Positions 27,927 to 36,822 of a stretch of DNA of 64,000 nt are shown here, piece by piece. Below the pieces are notes generated by a model. The model searched no databases. It was given only the letters and a program-made list of their open reading frames with translations, and was not told the DNA's origin. The translations under genes and the position numbers were made by a program. Every line of letters starts with the position of its first letter. Position 1 is the stretch's first letter. The stretch covers positions 1-64,000 of the forward strand of contig DAOTTJ010000047.1 in the NCBI GenBank assembly GCA_034437695.1. The letters run 5' to 3'. The stretch comes from Paraktedonobacter sp034437695 (GTDB taxonomy: Bacteria > Chloroflexota > Ktedonobacteria > Ktedonobacterales > Ktedonobacteraceae).

Positions 27927-28763
27927 ATGTATGCACATGTCGATAATCACGAGGTTTTTTCTATCATGCTTGGCAACGGTCGCCCCATCCTCTTTCTCCA
28001 CGGCGGTTCAGGATTTGACCATACGTATTTTCGTCCCTGGCTCGATACCCTCAGCGAACAAGCTCAACTTATCTACTACGATCAATTTGGGCAGGGACGT
28101 TCAACCCGACCCGCATCCTACGACGAGATTACGATGACAACCTGGGCAGATGAAGCGGACGCGCTGCGCGAAGCTCTCGGCCATGAGCGGATTATCCTGT
28201 TTGGCCACTCTTTCGGCGGCTTTCTGGCCCAGGAGTACGCCTTGCGGCATGGAGACCACCTGGACGCTCTGATCCTCTCAAATACTTCTCCCGCTCTCGA
28301 CTATCCAGATGTGATGCTTGCCAACGCACAACAGCGAGCAACGCCGGCACAATTCGCGGCGCTGGTGGCCGCCCTTTCCTCGCCCATACCCGACGATGAA
28401 ACATTCAAGACGACATTCAACGCCATCCTACCTATCTATTTTAACCACTACGATCCAACGGTTGGTACCCCACTGGGCGAGACAATCCAGTATAGCGCTG
28501 GAGCCTTCAACCAGGGCATGGGCAAACTTGTCCAGATGTTCAATACCCTCGATCGACTTGCGGAGATCACGATGCCAACCCTGGTTATCGGCGGCAGGTA
28601 CGATTGGATTACTCCACCGGCCCAGGCCTCACAGCGTCTGGCCGCAGGTCTGCCCAACGCGCAACTGCATATCTTCGAGGAAAGCGGTCACTTCCCCTTT
28701 ATCGAGGAAAACGCAGCCTATCTCGCACTCGTCAGAACCTGGCTGGCTGGCCTCGACGCCTGA
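27927..28763 (+). CDS. Alpha/beta hydrolase, proline iminopeptidase-like
   Basis: The protein shows the complete alpha/beta-hydrolase set: oxyanion motif HGGSGFDHTYFRPWL, nucleophile elbow GHSFGG, the acid in IGGRYDWITPP and the catalytic His in EESGHFPFIEE. The H-G-G-x-G and Y-Y-D-Q-F-G-Q-G-R-S motifs are those of proline iminopeptidases and tricorn-interacting factor F1-type enzymes, so an aminopeptidase or amide hydrolase role is likely. It has 278 residues and no signal peptide. GGAGG lies about nine bases before ATG 27927. Confidence 0.85.
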   Translation: MYAHVDNHEVFSIMLGNGRPILFLHGGSGFDHTYFRPWLDTLSEQAQLIYYDQFGQGRSTRPASYDEITMTTWADEADALREALGHERIILFGHSFGGFLAQEYALRHGDHLDALILSNTSPALDYPDVMLANAQQRATPAQFAALVAALSSPIPDDETFKTTFNAILPIYFNHYDPTVGTPLGETIQYSAGAFNQGMGKLVQMFNTLDRLAEITMPTLVIGGRYDWITPPAQASQRLAAGLPNAQLHIFEESGHFPFIEENAAYLALVRTWLAGLDA

Positions 28764-28834
28764 AGACCAGACAAGAAGGTGTCGGTTATTCCTTTTCATC
28801 CGGTGGTCCGGGTCTCTGTTTGGCCGCTCAGCAG

Positions 28835-29659
28835 TTATACCGCGAAGAGTGAGGGTTGTTGTTCAAGCACGTGGATCGTGTCCCCCACATGGATCGTTCC
28901 TCGCGCTGTTGAAAGCAGATACTGCCCAAAGAATACCTTCTGCTTGAACGTGCGATAGCGGGCCAGCGTGGTCAGTGGTTCTTTGCCCGTCATCACGCCC
29001 GCAGTAGGGTCTACGGTGGTAATTGCGCAGCGCTCGCAGGGCTTCACTACATGAAACGTCAATCCGTTGATCTGAATGGTGCGCCACTCATCCTCGGCAA
29101 ACGCTGACGCACCAGCTACCACTAGATTGGGGCGAAAACGCTCAAGCGAGACGGGGGTTGCGAGTCGCCGATTGAGATCGTCCAGCGAGCCTGCACCGAG
29201 CAGATGGTATTGGAAACTTGTAAAGGCGGCGAGATCCTGGTTGATCTCGTAGCCTGGTTCGACGGTGTGTCGCGCTTGCTCAGGCATAAAGACCAGGCGA
29301 CAGGGAGCGTGCAAAAAGTCTGCAAACCAGGCGTCGGCCTCGTCACTGGCAGGGAACACCTCACTAGCTCCCTGGAACCACTGCGCGGCCAGCGACGTAT
29401 TATGCTGCGGCTGCAAAGGCACCTGGAGCATGGTCATACCTGGGGCCTGGATCAACAGACTCTCTCCGCTGAATGCGACGACGATGTTGGCCAGACGCGG
29501 ATAGTCAAACTGGTGAAGGTCTGTTCCATCAGCGTGGACCAGCATCCAGCGCCGGTCGTATTGCAATCCACGACTATCCAGGCCAGCCTGCTGAACGTCT
29601 GTTCCCGCACAGGCTTTGATCGGATAGATACGAATATGACTGAGCGTAAGCACTGACAT
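28835..29659 (-). CDS. MOSC domain protein (YcbX-like)
   Basis: An N-terminal MOSC beta-barrel (IRIYPIKACAGTDVQQAGLD; GLQYDRRWMLVHADG) precedes the C-terminal MOSC domain with the conserved KPCERCAITTVDPTAG motif, whose Cys is thought to bind the molybdenum cofactor. Relatives (YcbX, YiiM, mARC) reduce N-hydroxylated compounds together with a reductase partner. There is no ferredoxin domain here, as in many short homologues. The length of 274 residues is usual. It is convergent with the hydrolase upstream. Confidence 0.85.
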   Translation of the reverse strand: MSVLTLSHIRIYPIKACAGTDVQQAGLDSRGLQYDRRWMLVHADGTDLHQFDYPRLANIVVAFSGESLLIQAPGMTMLQVPLQPQHNTSLAAQWFQGASEVFPASDEADAWFADFLHAPCRLVFMPEQARHTVEPGYEINQDLAAFTSFQYHLLGAGSLDDLNRRLATPVSLERFRPNLVVAGASAFAEDEWRTIQINGLTFHVVKPCERCAITTVDPTAGVMTGKEPLTTLARYRTFKQKVFFGQYLLSTARGTIHVGDTIHVLEQQPSLFAV

Positions 29660-29746
29660 ACCATCCGCTTTCTGTGAGAGCTACTCACATAGGGCTATAC
29701 AAAAGTCGTCAGAAGCAGGGGTGCAGGGGACAACTGTCTTTTGCAC

Positions 29747-29911
29747 GGGTAGGTTTTTCGCTGAACGCGCTTCGCCACAACGATGCCCAGACCTCATCGT
29801 GCACGAAGGCGCAGATTGCGCCTGACAAGCGCCTTCGTGTACCTTCTGCTCTTTGGGGTGGGGCGATCTTGCTCGACAACCAGGGAAGGATAAAAAACCT
29901 ACCCCTGAAAA
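29747..29911. repeat. MITE-like or structured element containing dispersed repeat copy 2
   Basis: GGGTAGGTTTTT (29747-29758) and AAAAACCTACCC (29893-29904) are perfect 12-bp inverted ends. Inside, CACGAAGGCGC (29802-29812) and GCGCCTTCGTG (29829-29839) form an 11-bp stem. The right part (29855-29911) matches 18744-18801. There is no protein gene in 29660-30107. A small MITE or a structured RNA are both possible. Confidence 0.5.
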
Positions 29912-30010
29912 GACCCCTGCCGGAGCGCGAGGCGTCCTCGCAAAAACCTCTTTTCCCTCTTTTGCCCGCCGCCACAGGCGGCATTTGAATAACCCTGCCA
30001 CTCATATAGA

Positions 30011-30038
30011 ATAGTATCTCCTGGTGAGGAGATACTAT
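30011..30038. promoter_or_regulatory. 12-bp-arm palindrome upstream of the ClbS/DfsB remnant
   Basis: ATAGTATCTCCT and AGGAGATACTAT are perfect inverted arms around GGTG. It could be an operator for the following gene or a short hairpin. Confidence 0.5.
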
Positions 30039-30107
30039 GGTACGATAAAAGGAGAGATTTCTAAGAATATTTATGTATCACACTATAACATTTTCCCGGA
30101 GCACAGA

Positions 30108-30585
30108 ATGGACAAAACAACCTTACTCAACACAATTCACACGGAATATGCACATTTCGAGTCACTTATCGCTCCCTTGAGTCCAACCCATCTGCGCGGA
30201 ACCCATCGCAGGCGCATGGTCCATCAAAGATATTATGGCTCATATGGCCCGCTGGCTCAATGAAGCTACTCAGGGCATCACTCCGCAGCCTCTTGAAAGA
30301 ATGAGCGATACAACAAATGAGGAGATTTATCGCGAGAACCACGGCCTCTCGCCGACAGAGGTCTAGACACTCTTCTATTCCACTCATCAACAGTTTCTGC
30401 AACAGATCGAGCTGCTTACTCAAACGTATTCAGAGGAAGATGTAAATGCCTCACATCGTTTTGCCTGGCCCGGTGCCTCGCTCTTCGCGGTCGTTGCAGA
30501 CAACTCCTACGAACATTATTACGATCACGCCCAGCATGTTCGCCAGGTTCTCGATGCGCTTAACAGCGTCAAAGAAGACGTTTGA
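30108..30585 (+). pseudogene. Broken ClbS/DfsB-type four-helix protein
   Basis: The N-terminus MDKTTLLNTIHTEYAHFESL and the later pattern WSIKDIMAHMARWLNEATQG, with ASHRFAWPGASLFAVVADNS and YEHYYDHAQHVRQVLDAL, match the ClbS/DfsB (DinB-like) four-helix family. Members include cyclopropane hydrolases protecting against colibactin, and many of unknown role. A frameshift near 30207 and a TAG at 30364-30366 break it. ATG 30108 opens the N-terminal frame. Confidence 0.6.
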
Positions 30586-30758
30586 GCGATCCCGTTTTGG
30601 AGACCCAAAACGCTGGACTTTTGAACAAAAGTTCGTTATAATAAAGGGGAAGAGTTTCCCCAATCTTACCATCACCTGCTTAGACTGGCCAGGTGTATCC
30701 CTTACTATTTCTTTTTTGACAGTTGTCATCAGGTAATTGTTCCAGGGAGGACCAGGCT

Positions 30759-31466
30759 ATGCCCGTTCTTGACTCCGAGCGTCAGATCGCTCCTCGCAGC
30801 GCTTTGCGCTACCGACCACTTCACACCGATCAGGCGCAACCAGGTTCGATTGGTGCGCGTAAACGGCGCTCGCAGCCGGATGCACGCATAACCACGGCCC
30901 CGGCCAGAGCGGACGATCTGGATACCGAGGACTGTCCACCGGCTCCACGCCCACTGCCCGCTCTACGGCGCAAATCCACCACAACTTCACCTCAAACCAG
31001 AACCCACCTCCATCCACTCTTCTGGCTGGGCGTCGGTGCTCTTACTCTGCTCGTGCTCTGGCTGGGCGTTTCGCAGCTCGTAAACTGGGGAAATGGCGTG
31101 CTCGACGATATCAAGTATGGCAATCCACGTACGTTCCAGATGGACGCGGTGCTCGGCCATCACGACAGTTCAGCACACCCAACTCACCTCCTGGCCCTCA
31201 ACTTACACGGCGAGATTCTCGTGGAAGAGTTTCCTGGCGGCGATGTTAGTCAGGCCCGTAGCTACATCCTGACCACCCTGGCCGGCCCCGGCAGCGATCA
31301 GGTCATCGTCACGCTGCGCCTGATCGATCCAGGCCATACCGGCAAACCCGACCTGCTCGTCCAGGTCGGACCCTCCGAAAGTCTCCTGGTCAACGACCAG
31401 GGCAGCTTTCGTCCACCCACACCCGCCGAACGCCAGCAACTCCTGCCCTTTCTTCAACAAGGCTGA
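30759..31466 (+). CDS. Single-pass membrane protein of unknown function
   Basis: The first 90 residues are basic and Pro/Arg-rich and probably cytoplasmic (ARKRRSQPDARITT). One transmembrane helix follows (FWLGVGALTLLVLWLGVSQL), then an external domain of about 125 residues with short beta-strands (THLLALNLHGEILVEEFPGG; PDLLVQVGPSESLLVNDQGS). I recognise no named domain. ATG 30759 has GGGAGG upstream and is preferred to the upstream ATG at 30723. The layout resembles the proteins at 41737-42750 and 59929-60969. Confidence 0.75.
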   Translation: MPVLDSERQIAPRSALRYRPLHTDQAQPGSIGARKRRSQPDARITTAPARADDLDTEDCPPAPRPLPALRRKSTTTSPQTRTHLHPLFWLGVGALTLLVLWLGVSQLVNWGNGVLDDIKYGNPRTFQMDAVLGHHDSSAHPTHLLALNLHGEILVEEFPGGDVSQARSYILTTLAGPGSDQVIVTLRLIDPGHTGKPDLLVQVGPSESLLVNDQGSFRPPTPAERQQLLPFLQQG

Positions 31467-31631
31467 CCGCACCCTCCCTGGAAGCGCCACCGTGGTTCTC
31501 GATGGCGCTTCCAGCAGCGATCTACCCAGAATCAAACTCATGCTGTGGAACAGGTGGTTGTGTATTAGTCACTCTCAGCAGCATGAGTTGCCTCGGTTCA
31601 ACGGTGGCCCGCCTGGACATCACTGAATTCT

Positions 31632-32633
31632 TTACAACACGTCCGTGCTATGCGTGGCGGGTTGACCGATGAGTTCGAGCGAGACCGTCCATAGTTTCTG
31701 CACGATATCTGGGTCAATCGCCCACTGCTTGACGCCGTCGCTATTTTTGAACAAGTCGGCGTCATTGGACACGGTGTGGGCCTCCTGGCCGTCAGTAAGA
31801 TAGTGTCCACCAGTGTGGGCAAATTCGGGGGCAACGGCCGCGACGAGGGTTGCGGCGGCACCTTGCTCGATCGTCTTATAGACGAAGACTCCCGCAGCTT
31901 CAGCGTCGGCTAAGTAATCTTTTTGTTTCTGTGTGAAGTCTCTTTGCAGCCCGGTGGCGACGCCGCCAGGGTTAACAGCGTTAGCGACGATGCCGTCGGC
32001 AGCCCAGCGATGCGTGGCTTCGACTGCGCATAACGAATCGGCGGTCTTGGACTGTGCGTAGGCCGCCTGCGGGTCGTACTCGCACCGTTCGAAATGAATG
32101 TCGTCGAAGACAATCGGTGATCTCATATGCCCCGTGGAACTGACCGAGACGATGCGTGCCTCACCCCGTTCGCGAGCACCAATGGCAAGGGCGTCATGCA
32201 ATCCGAGGCTCAGGGCGAAGTGGCCAAGATAATTGGTGGCGAATTGCAGTTCCCAGCCTTCCGCGGTTCGCGACAGCGTGCTCGGAATGACTCCTGCATT
32301 GTTGATCAATAGATGCAGCGGACCCTTCCAGCTTTGAGCAAAGTTGGCTACCGAGGCTTGATTGGCGAGGTCCAGGGCGGCTACACGTATATGCTCATTG
32401 CCGGTCGACTTCGCAATATCCTCGGCAGCCCTCGCACCAGCGTCGGTATTACGCACCGCGAGAATGACTTCCGCGCCAGCACTGGCAAGTGCGCGGGCAG
32501 TCTCAAGGCCGATGCCGGACGAAGCCCCGGTGATGATAGCACGAACACCAGAGAGGTCAAGACCAGCCACAACATCTTCAGCGGTGCTTGTAGCGTCGAA
32601 TTGGGTCGTGATGAGTGAATTAGGTGCTGTCAT
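31632..32633 (-). CDS. SDR-family oxidoreductase
   Basis: This is a classical-type short-chain dehydrogenase: coenzyme motif TGASSGIGLETARALASAGA, DLANQASVANFA after strand 3, the NNAG motif, LGHFALSLGL, catalytic Ser in IVSVSSTGHM, and the Tyr-x-x-x-Lys as YAQSKTA. The 333-residue length and N-terminal extension of about 30 residues fit the retinol dehydrogenase/WW-domain oxidoreductase-like group common in actinomycetes and Ktedonobacteria. The substrate is unknown. A TetR gene lies upstream on the same strand, 170 bases away. Confidence 0.85.
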   Translation of the reverse strand: MTAPNSLITTQFDATSTAEDVVAGLDLSGVRAIITGASSGIGLETARALASAGAEVILAVRNTDAGARAAEDIAKSTGNEHIRVAALDLANQASVANFAQSWKGPLHLLINNAGVIPSTLSRTAEGWELQFATNYLGHFALSLGLHDALAIGARERGEARIVSVSSTGHMRSPIVFDDIHFERCEYDPQAAYAQSKTADSLCAVEATHRWAADGIVANAVNPGGVATGLQRDFTQKQKDYLADAEAAGVFVYKTIEQGAAATLVAAVAPEFAHTGGHYLTDGQEAHTVSNDADLFKNSDGVKQWAIDPDIVQKLWTVSLELIGQPATHSTDVL

Positions 32634-32803
32634 GAAAACCTCCTGAAGGAAACAGACACGTTTATGGTTGTAGCATACTTGCTGCTTACACGTCGATAAA
32701 ACCGCCTGAGATGAGAAAAGAAGCCCTTCTTTTCAGGCTGAGCGGGAAAGAAACAAGCCAGAACTATCTCGGATCTTTTGATGCTCTTCCTACTCCGATG
32801 ACG

Positions 32804-33367
32804 TTAGGTAGTGAGGAGCAAGCGGACCGCTTCTGTGACGGTATGGCGCTGCGCACTGATCTCGTTCGCGCTCAGTTCCGCGCTGGCGGGGGTCGCCAAC
32901 ATCCACATGGTGCTGATGGCGGTAATCAGGAGGAGCAGCTCGGATGGCTGCCAGCGATCCGGGACGCGACCTTCACGCTGAGCCTGTTCTATTACGGCAA
33001 GCTTGCTCTGGTTCGCGGCATCGACCGTGTGCAGGCGCATCCCCGCCCCAGCCCGCTCAAGCAGGTCCCAGACCGACAGGCGCACTATCTCCGGGCGTAC
33101 CTGGTACTGGTCGAAAAGACGACCTGCATAGTCAGCCAGGTCCGAGGCGTCAATAGGAACGTCCTGCACAAAGGCAACGACGAGGGCGTCAAACACCCGC
33201 GCAAAAAGTTGGTCTTTATTGCCAAAGTAGTCGTAGATCAACGCCTTGCTACACCCCGCCAGTTCGGCAATCCGGTCAACCCGCGCTCCCGCGATCCCAC
33301 GCTGAGCAAATTCGTTTGTCGCGGCCTCAAGCAACCGCTTCTTTGTTTCTTGTATATCTCTTCCCAT
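32804..33367 (-). CDS. TetR-family regulator of the divergent SDR gene
   Basis: The N-terminal helix-turn-helix reads RLLEAATNEFAQRGIAGARV, then DRIAELAGCSKALIYDYFGN and KDQLFARVFDALV. A helical ligand domain follows to residue 187. I chose ATG 33367 (MGRDIQETKKRL) because its -10 box lies only about ten bases upstream, making the transcript nearly leaderless. The longer frame from 33403 would start upstream of the promoter. Operator-like sites in the shared promoter region imply it represses itself and the SDR gene at 33586. Confidence 0.85.
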   Translation of the reverse strand: MGRDIQETKKRLLEAATNEFAQRGIAGARVDRIAELAGCSKALIYDYFGNKDQLFARVFDALVVAFVQDVPIDASDLADYAGRLFDQYQVRPEIVRLSVWDLLERAGAGMRLHTVDAANQSKLAVIEQAQREGRVPDRWQPSELLLLITAISTMWMLATPASAELSANEISAQRHTVTEAVRLLLTT

Positions 33368-33375
33368 TTCTCTAT

Positions 33376-33459
33376 TATAATTTACTAACCAGTCGGTTGA
33401 CAAGCGTGCGTATCGCTGCTACAATCAAAACAGTATATTACCAACTGGTCGGTAATATA
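33376..33459. promoter_or_regulatory. Overlapping divergent promoters with two TetR-type operators
   Basis: Rightward, TTGACA (33399-33404) and TACAAT (33422-33427) are spaced 17. Leftward, TTGTCA and TATAAT (at 33377-33382 on the complement) are spaced about 18, sharing the -35 area. Operator-like site 1, ACTAACCAGTCGGTTGAC (33386-33403), overlaps both -35 boxes. Site 2, with arms TATATTACC/GGTAATATA (33434-33459), lies just past the rightward start. Both share ACC(A/G)-n-T(C/T)GGT-type cores. Confidence 0.7.
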
Positions 33460-33585
33460 CAACGCTGTACGGAAAGATTCAGAAGGGATGTGCGCCTGCA
33501 AAGGGATGTACACGTGACTGCTGTGGACTGACGGGCCGCAGGCGTTGATTGCCCGTGCTTGAGAGAGAGTGAAAGGATTAGATCT

Positions 33586-34572
33586 ATGGCCACCAAGAAG
33601 GATATCGTGGTTCCCGATCAGACGGGGACGTTGGCGATTGTCACTGGCGCGAACAGTGGGATTGGTCTGGGTGTTAGTCAGCGTCTGGTTGCGGCTGGCG
33701 CAGAAGTCATTCTGGCTGTGCGCACGCCGGAGAAGGGTCTGAAGGTTGCTCAGGACTTGCGCGAGACCTATCCGGCCGCCAGGGTAGCAGTGGAACAGCT
33801 TGATCTCGCCGACCTGGCCTCGGTCCAGGCCTTCGCCGAGCGGATGCTCGCTGCTGGTCGACCGATCCAGACGTTGATTAACAATGCAGGCGTTATGGCA
33901 CCGCCTACGCGCCATACGACTGCCGACGGGTTTGAACTGCAATTTGGCACGAACTATCTCGGTCATTTTGCCTTGACTGGACGATTGCTGCCCCTCTTGC
34001 GCCTGGCGGGTTCGGCGCGGGTGGTGTCGCTGAGTAGCCTGGTCAATCGCATCGGGCGTATCGACTTTACCGATCTTCAGTGCGAGCACCGCTACAGTCC
34101 GCAGTCCTCCTATGGGCAGTCCAAGCTGGCGACGCTGCTCTTTGCTCTGGAGTTGAACCGGCGCAGTCTGCTCTATGGTTGGGGGATTCGCAGCAACGCG
34201 GCGCATCCTGGCGCGACCCATACCAATCTCCAGAGCGCGGGGCCGACGCTTGGCAGCAAGGCTCCGACGCTGTTCAGTCAGAGCATGCGTCTCACTATGT
34301 TGATCCCTGGTTTGTGGCAGGAGATTCCCCAGGGTGCGCTGCCTACATTGTACGCAGCGACAAGTCCGCAGGCTAGCGGGGCGGCGTACTATGGTCCTGA
34401 TGGCTTTGGAGAAACCGCTGGTCTGCCTGCGCCTGCACGGCTTCCGCGGCGAGCTTTGAACCAGGAAACAGCCGAGAAGCTCTGGCAGATCTCCGAGCAA
34501 CTTAGCGGGGTTGGCTTCCCTGGAACCTCGTCCCTTGATGAGGTATCGAACTCTTCTGCTGGTCATGTATAG
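33586..34572 (+). CDS. SDR-family oxidoreductase under TetR control
   Basis: A classical short-chain dehydrogenase: VTGANSGIGLGVSQRLVAAG, DLADLASVQAFAERM, NNAGVMAPP, LGHFALTGRLLPLL, catalytic Ser in VSLSSLVNRIG and Tyr/Lys in YGQSKLATLLFALEL. It belongs to the same broad group as the gene at 31632-32633 but is a separate paralogue. ATG 33586 follows GAAAGGA. It is divergent from a TetR gene with shared operators and convergent with the pqq operon. The substrate is unknown. Confidence 0.85.
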   Translation: MATKKDIVVPDQTGTLAIVTGANSGIGLGVSQRLVAAGAEVILAVRTPEKGLKVAQDLRETYPAARVAVEQLDLADLASVQAFAERMLAAGRPIQTLINNAGVMAPPTRHTTADGFELQFGTNYLGHFALTGRLLPLLRLAGSARVVSLSSLVNRIGRIDFTDLQCEHRYSPQSSYGQSKLATLLFALELNRRSLLYGWGIRSNAAHPGATHTNLQSAGPTLGSKAPTLFSQSMRLTMLIPGLWQEIPQGALPTLYAATSPQASGAAYYGPDGFGETAGLPAPARLPRRALNQETAEKLWQISEQLSGVGFPGTSSLDEVSNSSAGHV

Positions 34573-34621
34573 CGTATCTCCTTTCTTCGTGTGTTTCAGT
34601 CCGGGGAACTGGCACTTGTGC

Positions 34622-35731
34622 TCAGACGTGGTGTACGGGGTTGGTACGCATGAGCAGAGGGGCCTGGGAAGATGCAGTCTGCGCGTGTTGGACCAGGCGT
34701 TGGAGGCGCTCGTGGTCTGGAGCAAGCGTGCAGACTGGATCGGTGCGCGTTGCTTCTCCGGTGAGCAGGAAGGCCTGGCAGCGACAGCCACCGAAATCGA
34801 CCTCGCGCATTGCGCAGCTCTGACACGGTTCGGGTAGCCAATCGCTCCCACGGAAGCGCTGGAAGGCGGCTGATTCGTGCCAGATCCAGGCCAGCGAATG
34901 GTGCCGCACATTTGCGCAAGCCAGATCGGGAATGACCGTCGCGGTCTGACACGGCAAGACTGCGCCGCCTGGATTGACGGTCAGGTAGCGTCGTCCCCAA
35001 CCATGCAGACAGGGCTTGGGACGCGCTGCGTAGTAGTCGGACTGCACATAGAGGATCTCCATACGACCGCGCAGGCGCGTGATGGCTGCGCGGGCGACCC
35101 CGTTGGCGTGCTCGACCTGGCTACGCGTGGGCAGGAGTGCCGCTTTATTGTGGAACGCCCAGCCCAGGTATTGCGTGTGGGCCAGTTCGAGACGCTCTGC
35201 GCCCAGCCGCTCGGCGAGCGCGACGATCTGCTCCAGGCGATCGATATTCGCCCGATGAAGGACGACATTGAGGCTCAACGAGAGATGCGCTTCCCGCACC
35301 AGGATCGCTGCAGCCAGCTTACGCGAGTGGGCCGTCCTTCCGGCCAGGCGATCGGCCAGGGAAGCCTCGTCGGCTTGAAGACTGATCTGCACGCTATCCA
35401 GACCTGACCGTTGGAGGTGCTGGAGGCGGTCGGGGGTCAGACCCAATCCGCTGGTGATCAGGTTGGTGTAGAGTGCTTGCGCGTGGGCGCAGGCCACCAG
35501 CTCGGGCAGGTCTTTGCGCACGAGGGGTTCACCGCCCGAGAACAGGACGTGAAGGACGCCCAGCTCGCTGGCTTGCTCGATGACGCGCTGCCACTCGGCG
35601 GTTGAGAGCGCGGTCTCTTCGGCCGGGATCTGTGCTGGATTGGAACAATAGGGACAATGCAGCGGACAGGTATAGGTCAACTCCGCCAGCAGTCCGAACG
35701 GACGATAGCCGCAATCTTTGATCTCAGCCAT
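34622..35731 (-). CDS. pqqE: PqqA peptide cyclase, radical SAM enzyme
   Basis: PqqE joins the Glu and Tyr side chains of the PqqA peptide, the first step in making the cofactor pyrroloquinoline quinone. The radical-SAM triad is CPLHCPYC near residue 22-29, with GGEP motif FSGGEPLVRKDL. The C-terminal SPASM region has Cys residues binding auxiliary clusters (PCLHGWGRRYLTVNPGGAVL, PCQT, CQSCAMREVDFGGCRCQA). The length of 369 residues is normal. The start overlaps the end of pqqD by 8 bases, implying coupled translation, and PqqD is its peptide chaperone. Confidence 0.95.
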   Translation of the reverse strand: MAEIKDCGYRPFGLLAELTYTCPLHCPYCSNPAQIPAEETALSTAEWQRVIEQASELGVLHVLFSGGEPLVRKDLPELVACAHAQALYTNLITSGLGLTPDRLQHLQRSGLDSVQISLQADEASLADRLAGRTAHSRKLAAAILVREAHLSLSLNVVLHRANIDRLEQIVALAERLGAERLELAHTQYLGWAFHNKAALLPTRSQVEHANGVARAAITRLRGRMEILYVQSDYYAARPKPCLHGWGRRYLTVNPGGAVLPCQTATVIPDLACANVRHHSLAWIWHESAAFQRFRGSDWLPEPCQSCAMREVDFGGCRCQAFLLTGEATRTDPVCTLAPDHERLQRLVQHAQTASSQAPLLMRTNPVHHV

Positions 35732-36068
35732 GAGGGTTGGCCTCCTTCTCTCTAGACGGATCAGTCACTGCGACCAGTTCGATCAGACTGTGCTGATAGA
35801 GCTGGTGCAGATAGGTGCCGACATCCTGAGCGAGGCTTTCGGCGCTCGTCTGATAGCTGGATGCCAGGAGCGCGAGGATCTCGGCGAAGGTCTGAGTGCC
35901 ATCGCAGAGCCGAATAATCGCAGCGCCCGTCGCATTGAGCAAGAGCACCCCTTCAGGATAGAGCAGGACGGGCTGGCCACTGACGCGGTCTGTCTGCACG
36001 CGAGCTTTGGCAAGCAGCCTGGGGCATGTCACCTGAAGACTGGTGAGAAACGTTGTGACCATCGTCAT
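35724..36068 (-). CDS. pqqD: PqqA-binding chaperone
   Basis: PqqD is the RiPP recognition element that binds the PqqA precursor and presents it to PqqE. The 114-residue product has the expected winged-helix fold pattern (PVLLYPEGVLLLNATGAAII; CDGTQTFAEILALL; DVGTYLHQLYQHSLIELV). An extra N-terminal 25 residues precede the core. It is 11 bases downstream of pqqC and overlaps pqqE by 8. Confidence 0.9.
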   Translation of the reverse strand: MTMVTTFLTSLQVTCPRLLAKARVQTDRVSGQPVLLYPEGVLLLNATGAAIIRLCDGTQTFAEILALLASSYQTSAESLAQDVGTYLHQLYQHSLIELVAVTDPSREKEANPHG

Positions 36069-36079
36069 CTTGCTCTACC

Positions 36080-36811
36080 TCATCCTTCCTCCTGACCTAT
36101 ACCATAGGCCAGGGTCATGGCATCCAACATGCTCCAGAGCACGTCGCATTTGAATGAGAGGGCATGGATTGCCGCTTCCTGCATTTCGCGCGTCTCGCAG
36201 TAGTGCAGAGTGAGCGAGAGCGCTTCGTCGGCATCGTTGCGAGCATGGATGAGACGTGCACGGAAGTAGTCCAGACCGGCTGGTGCGACCCAGGGATAGA
36301 ACTGCTCGAAGGCTTGCAGGCGTTCCTGCATAAGGTCGGGCGCGAACAGTTCAGTCAGCGAAGACGCGATAGAGAGAGGCCACGGGCTAGTACGTGCAAA
36401 GTAAACATAGGCATCAACGGCAAAACGCACGCCGGGCAGGACGTGTCTTTCGGTCAGCAGCTCTTCCTTGCTGAGGCCGGTTGCCTCGGCCAGGCGTAGC
36501 CAGCCCTCGATGCCGCCCTCGCCCTCGTTCAGGCCATCGTGGTCGCTGATGCGATGGAGCCACAGGCGGCGCACCTCGCGCACCGGACAGCTTGAGATGA
36601 TTGCGGCATCCTTGATAGGGATACTCTTTTGATAGTAGTAGCGATTGGCCACCCAGCCTTTGATCTGCTGGCGGTCGAGCTGGCCGCTATGCATATACAG
36701 GTGAAACTGATGTTTATTGTGGTAGCGGTTGGCTCCCACGGCTCGCAAGCGGTTGAGAAACACATCGCGTTCCAATGGTGAGTGCTGACGGAGTATATTC
36801 ATCATGCTCAT
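36080..36811 (-). CDS. pqqC: Pyrroloquinoline-quinone synthase
   Basis: PqqC performs the final ring closure and eight-electron oxidation of AHQQ to PQQ without a metal cofactor. Family motifs are clear: RYHNKHQFHLYMHSGQLDRQ, WVANRYYYQKSIPIKDAAII, RRLWLHRISDHDG, WLRLAEATGL, and the C-terminal HYCETREMQEAAIHALSFKC. The 243-residue length is typical. It is the third gene of the operon, 11 bases from each neighbour. Confidence 0.95.
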   Translation of the reverse strand: MSMMNILRQHSPLERDVFLNRLRAVGANRYHNKHQFHLYMHSGQLDRQQIKGWVANRYYYQKSIPIKDAAIISSCPVREVRRLWLHRISDHDGLNEGEGGIEGWLRLAEATGLSKEELLTERHVLPGVRFAVDAYVYFARTSPWPLSIASSLTELFAPDLMQERLQAFEQFYPWVAPAGLDYFRARLIHARNDADEALSLTLHYCETREMQEAAIHALSFKCDVLWSMLDAMTLAYGIGQEEG

Positions 36812-36822
36812 CCTCTCTCTCC

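Noticed and set aside
33385..34911. A 508-codon minus-strand open frame across the SDR gene and pqqE
   Set aside because: It lies antisense to a clear SDR gene and overlaps pqqE, has Arg/Ser/Gln-rich composition without domains, and no ribosome site.
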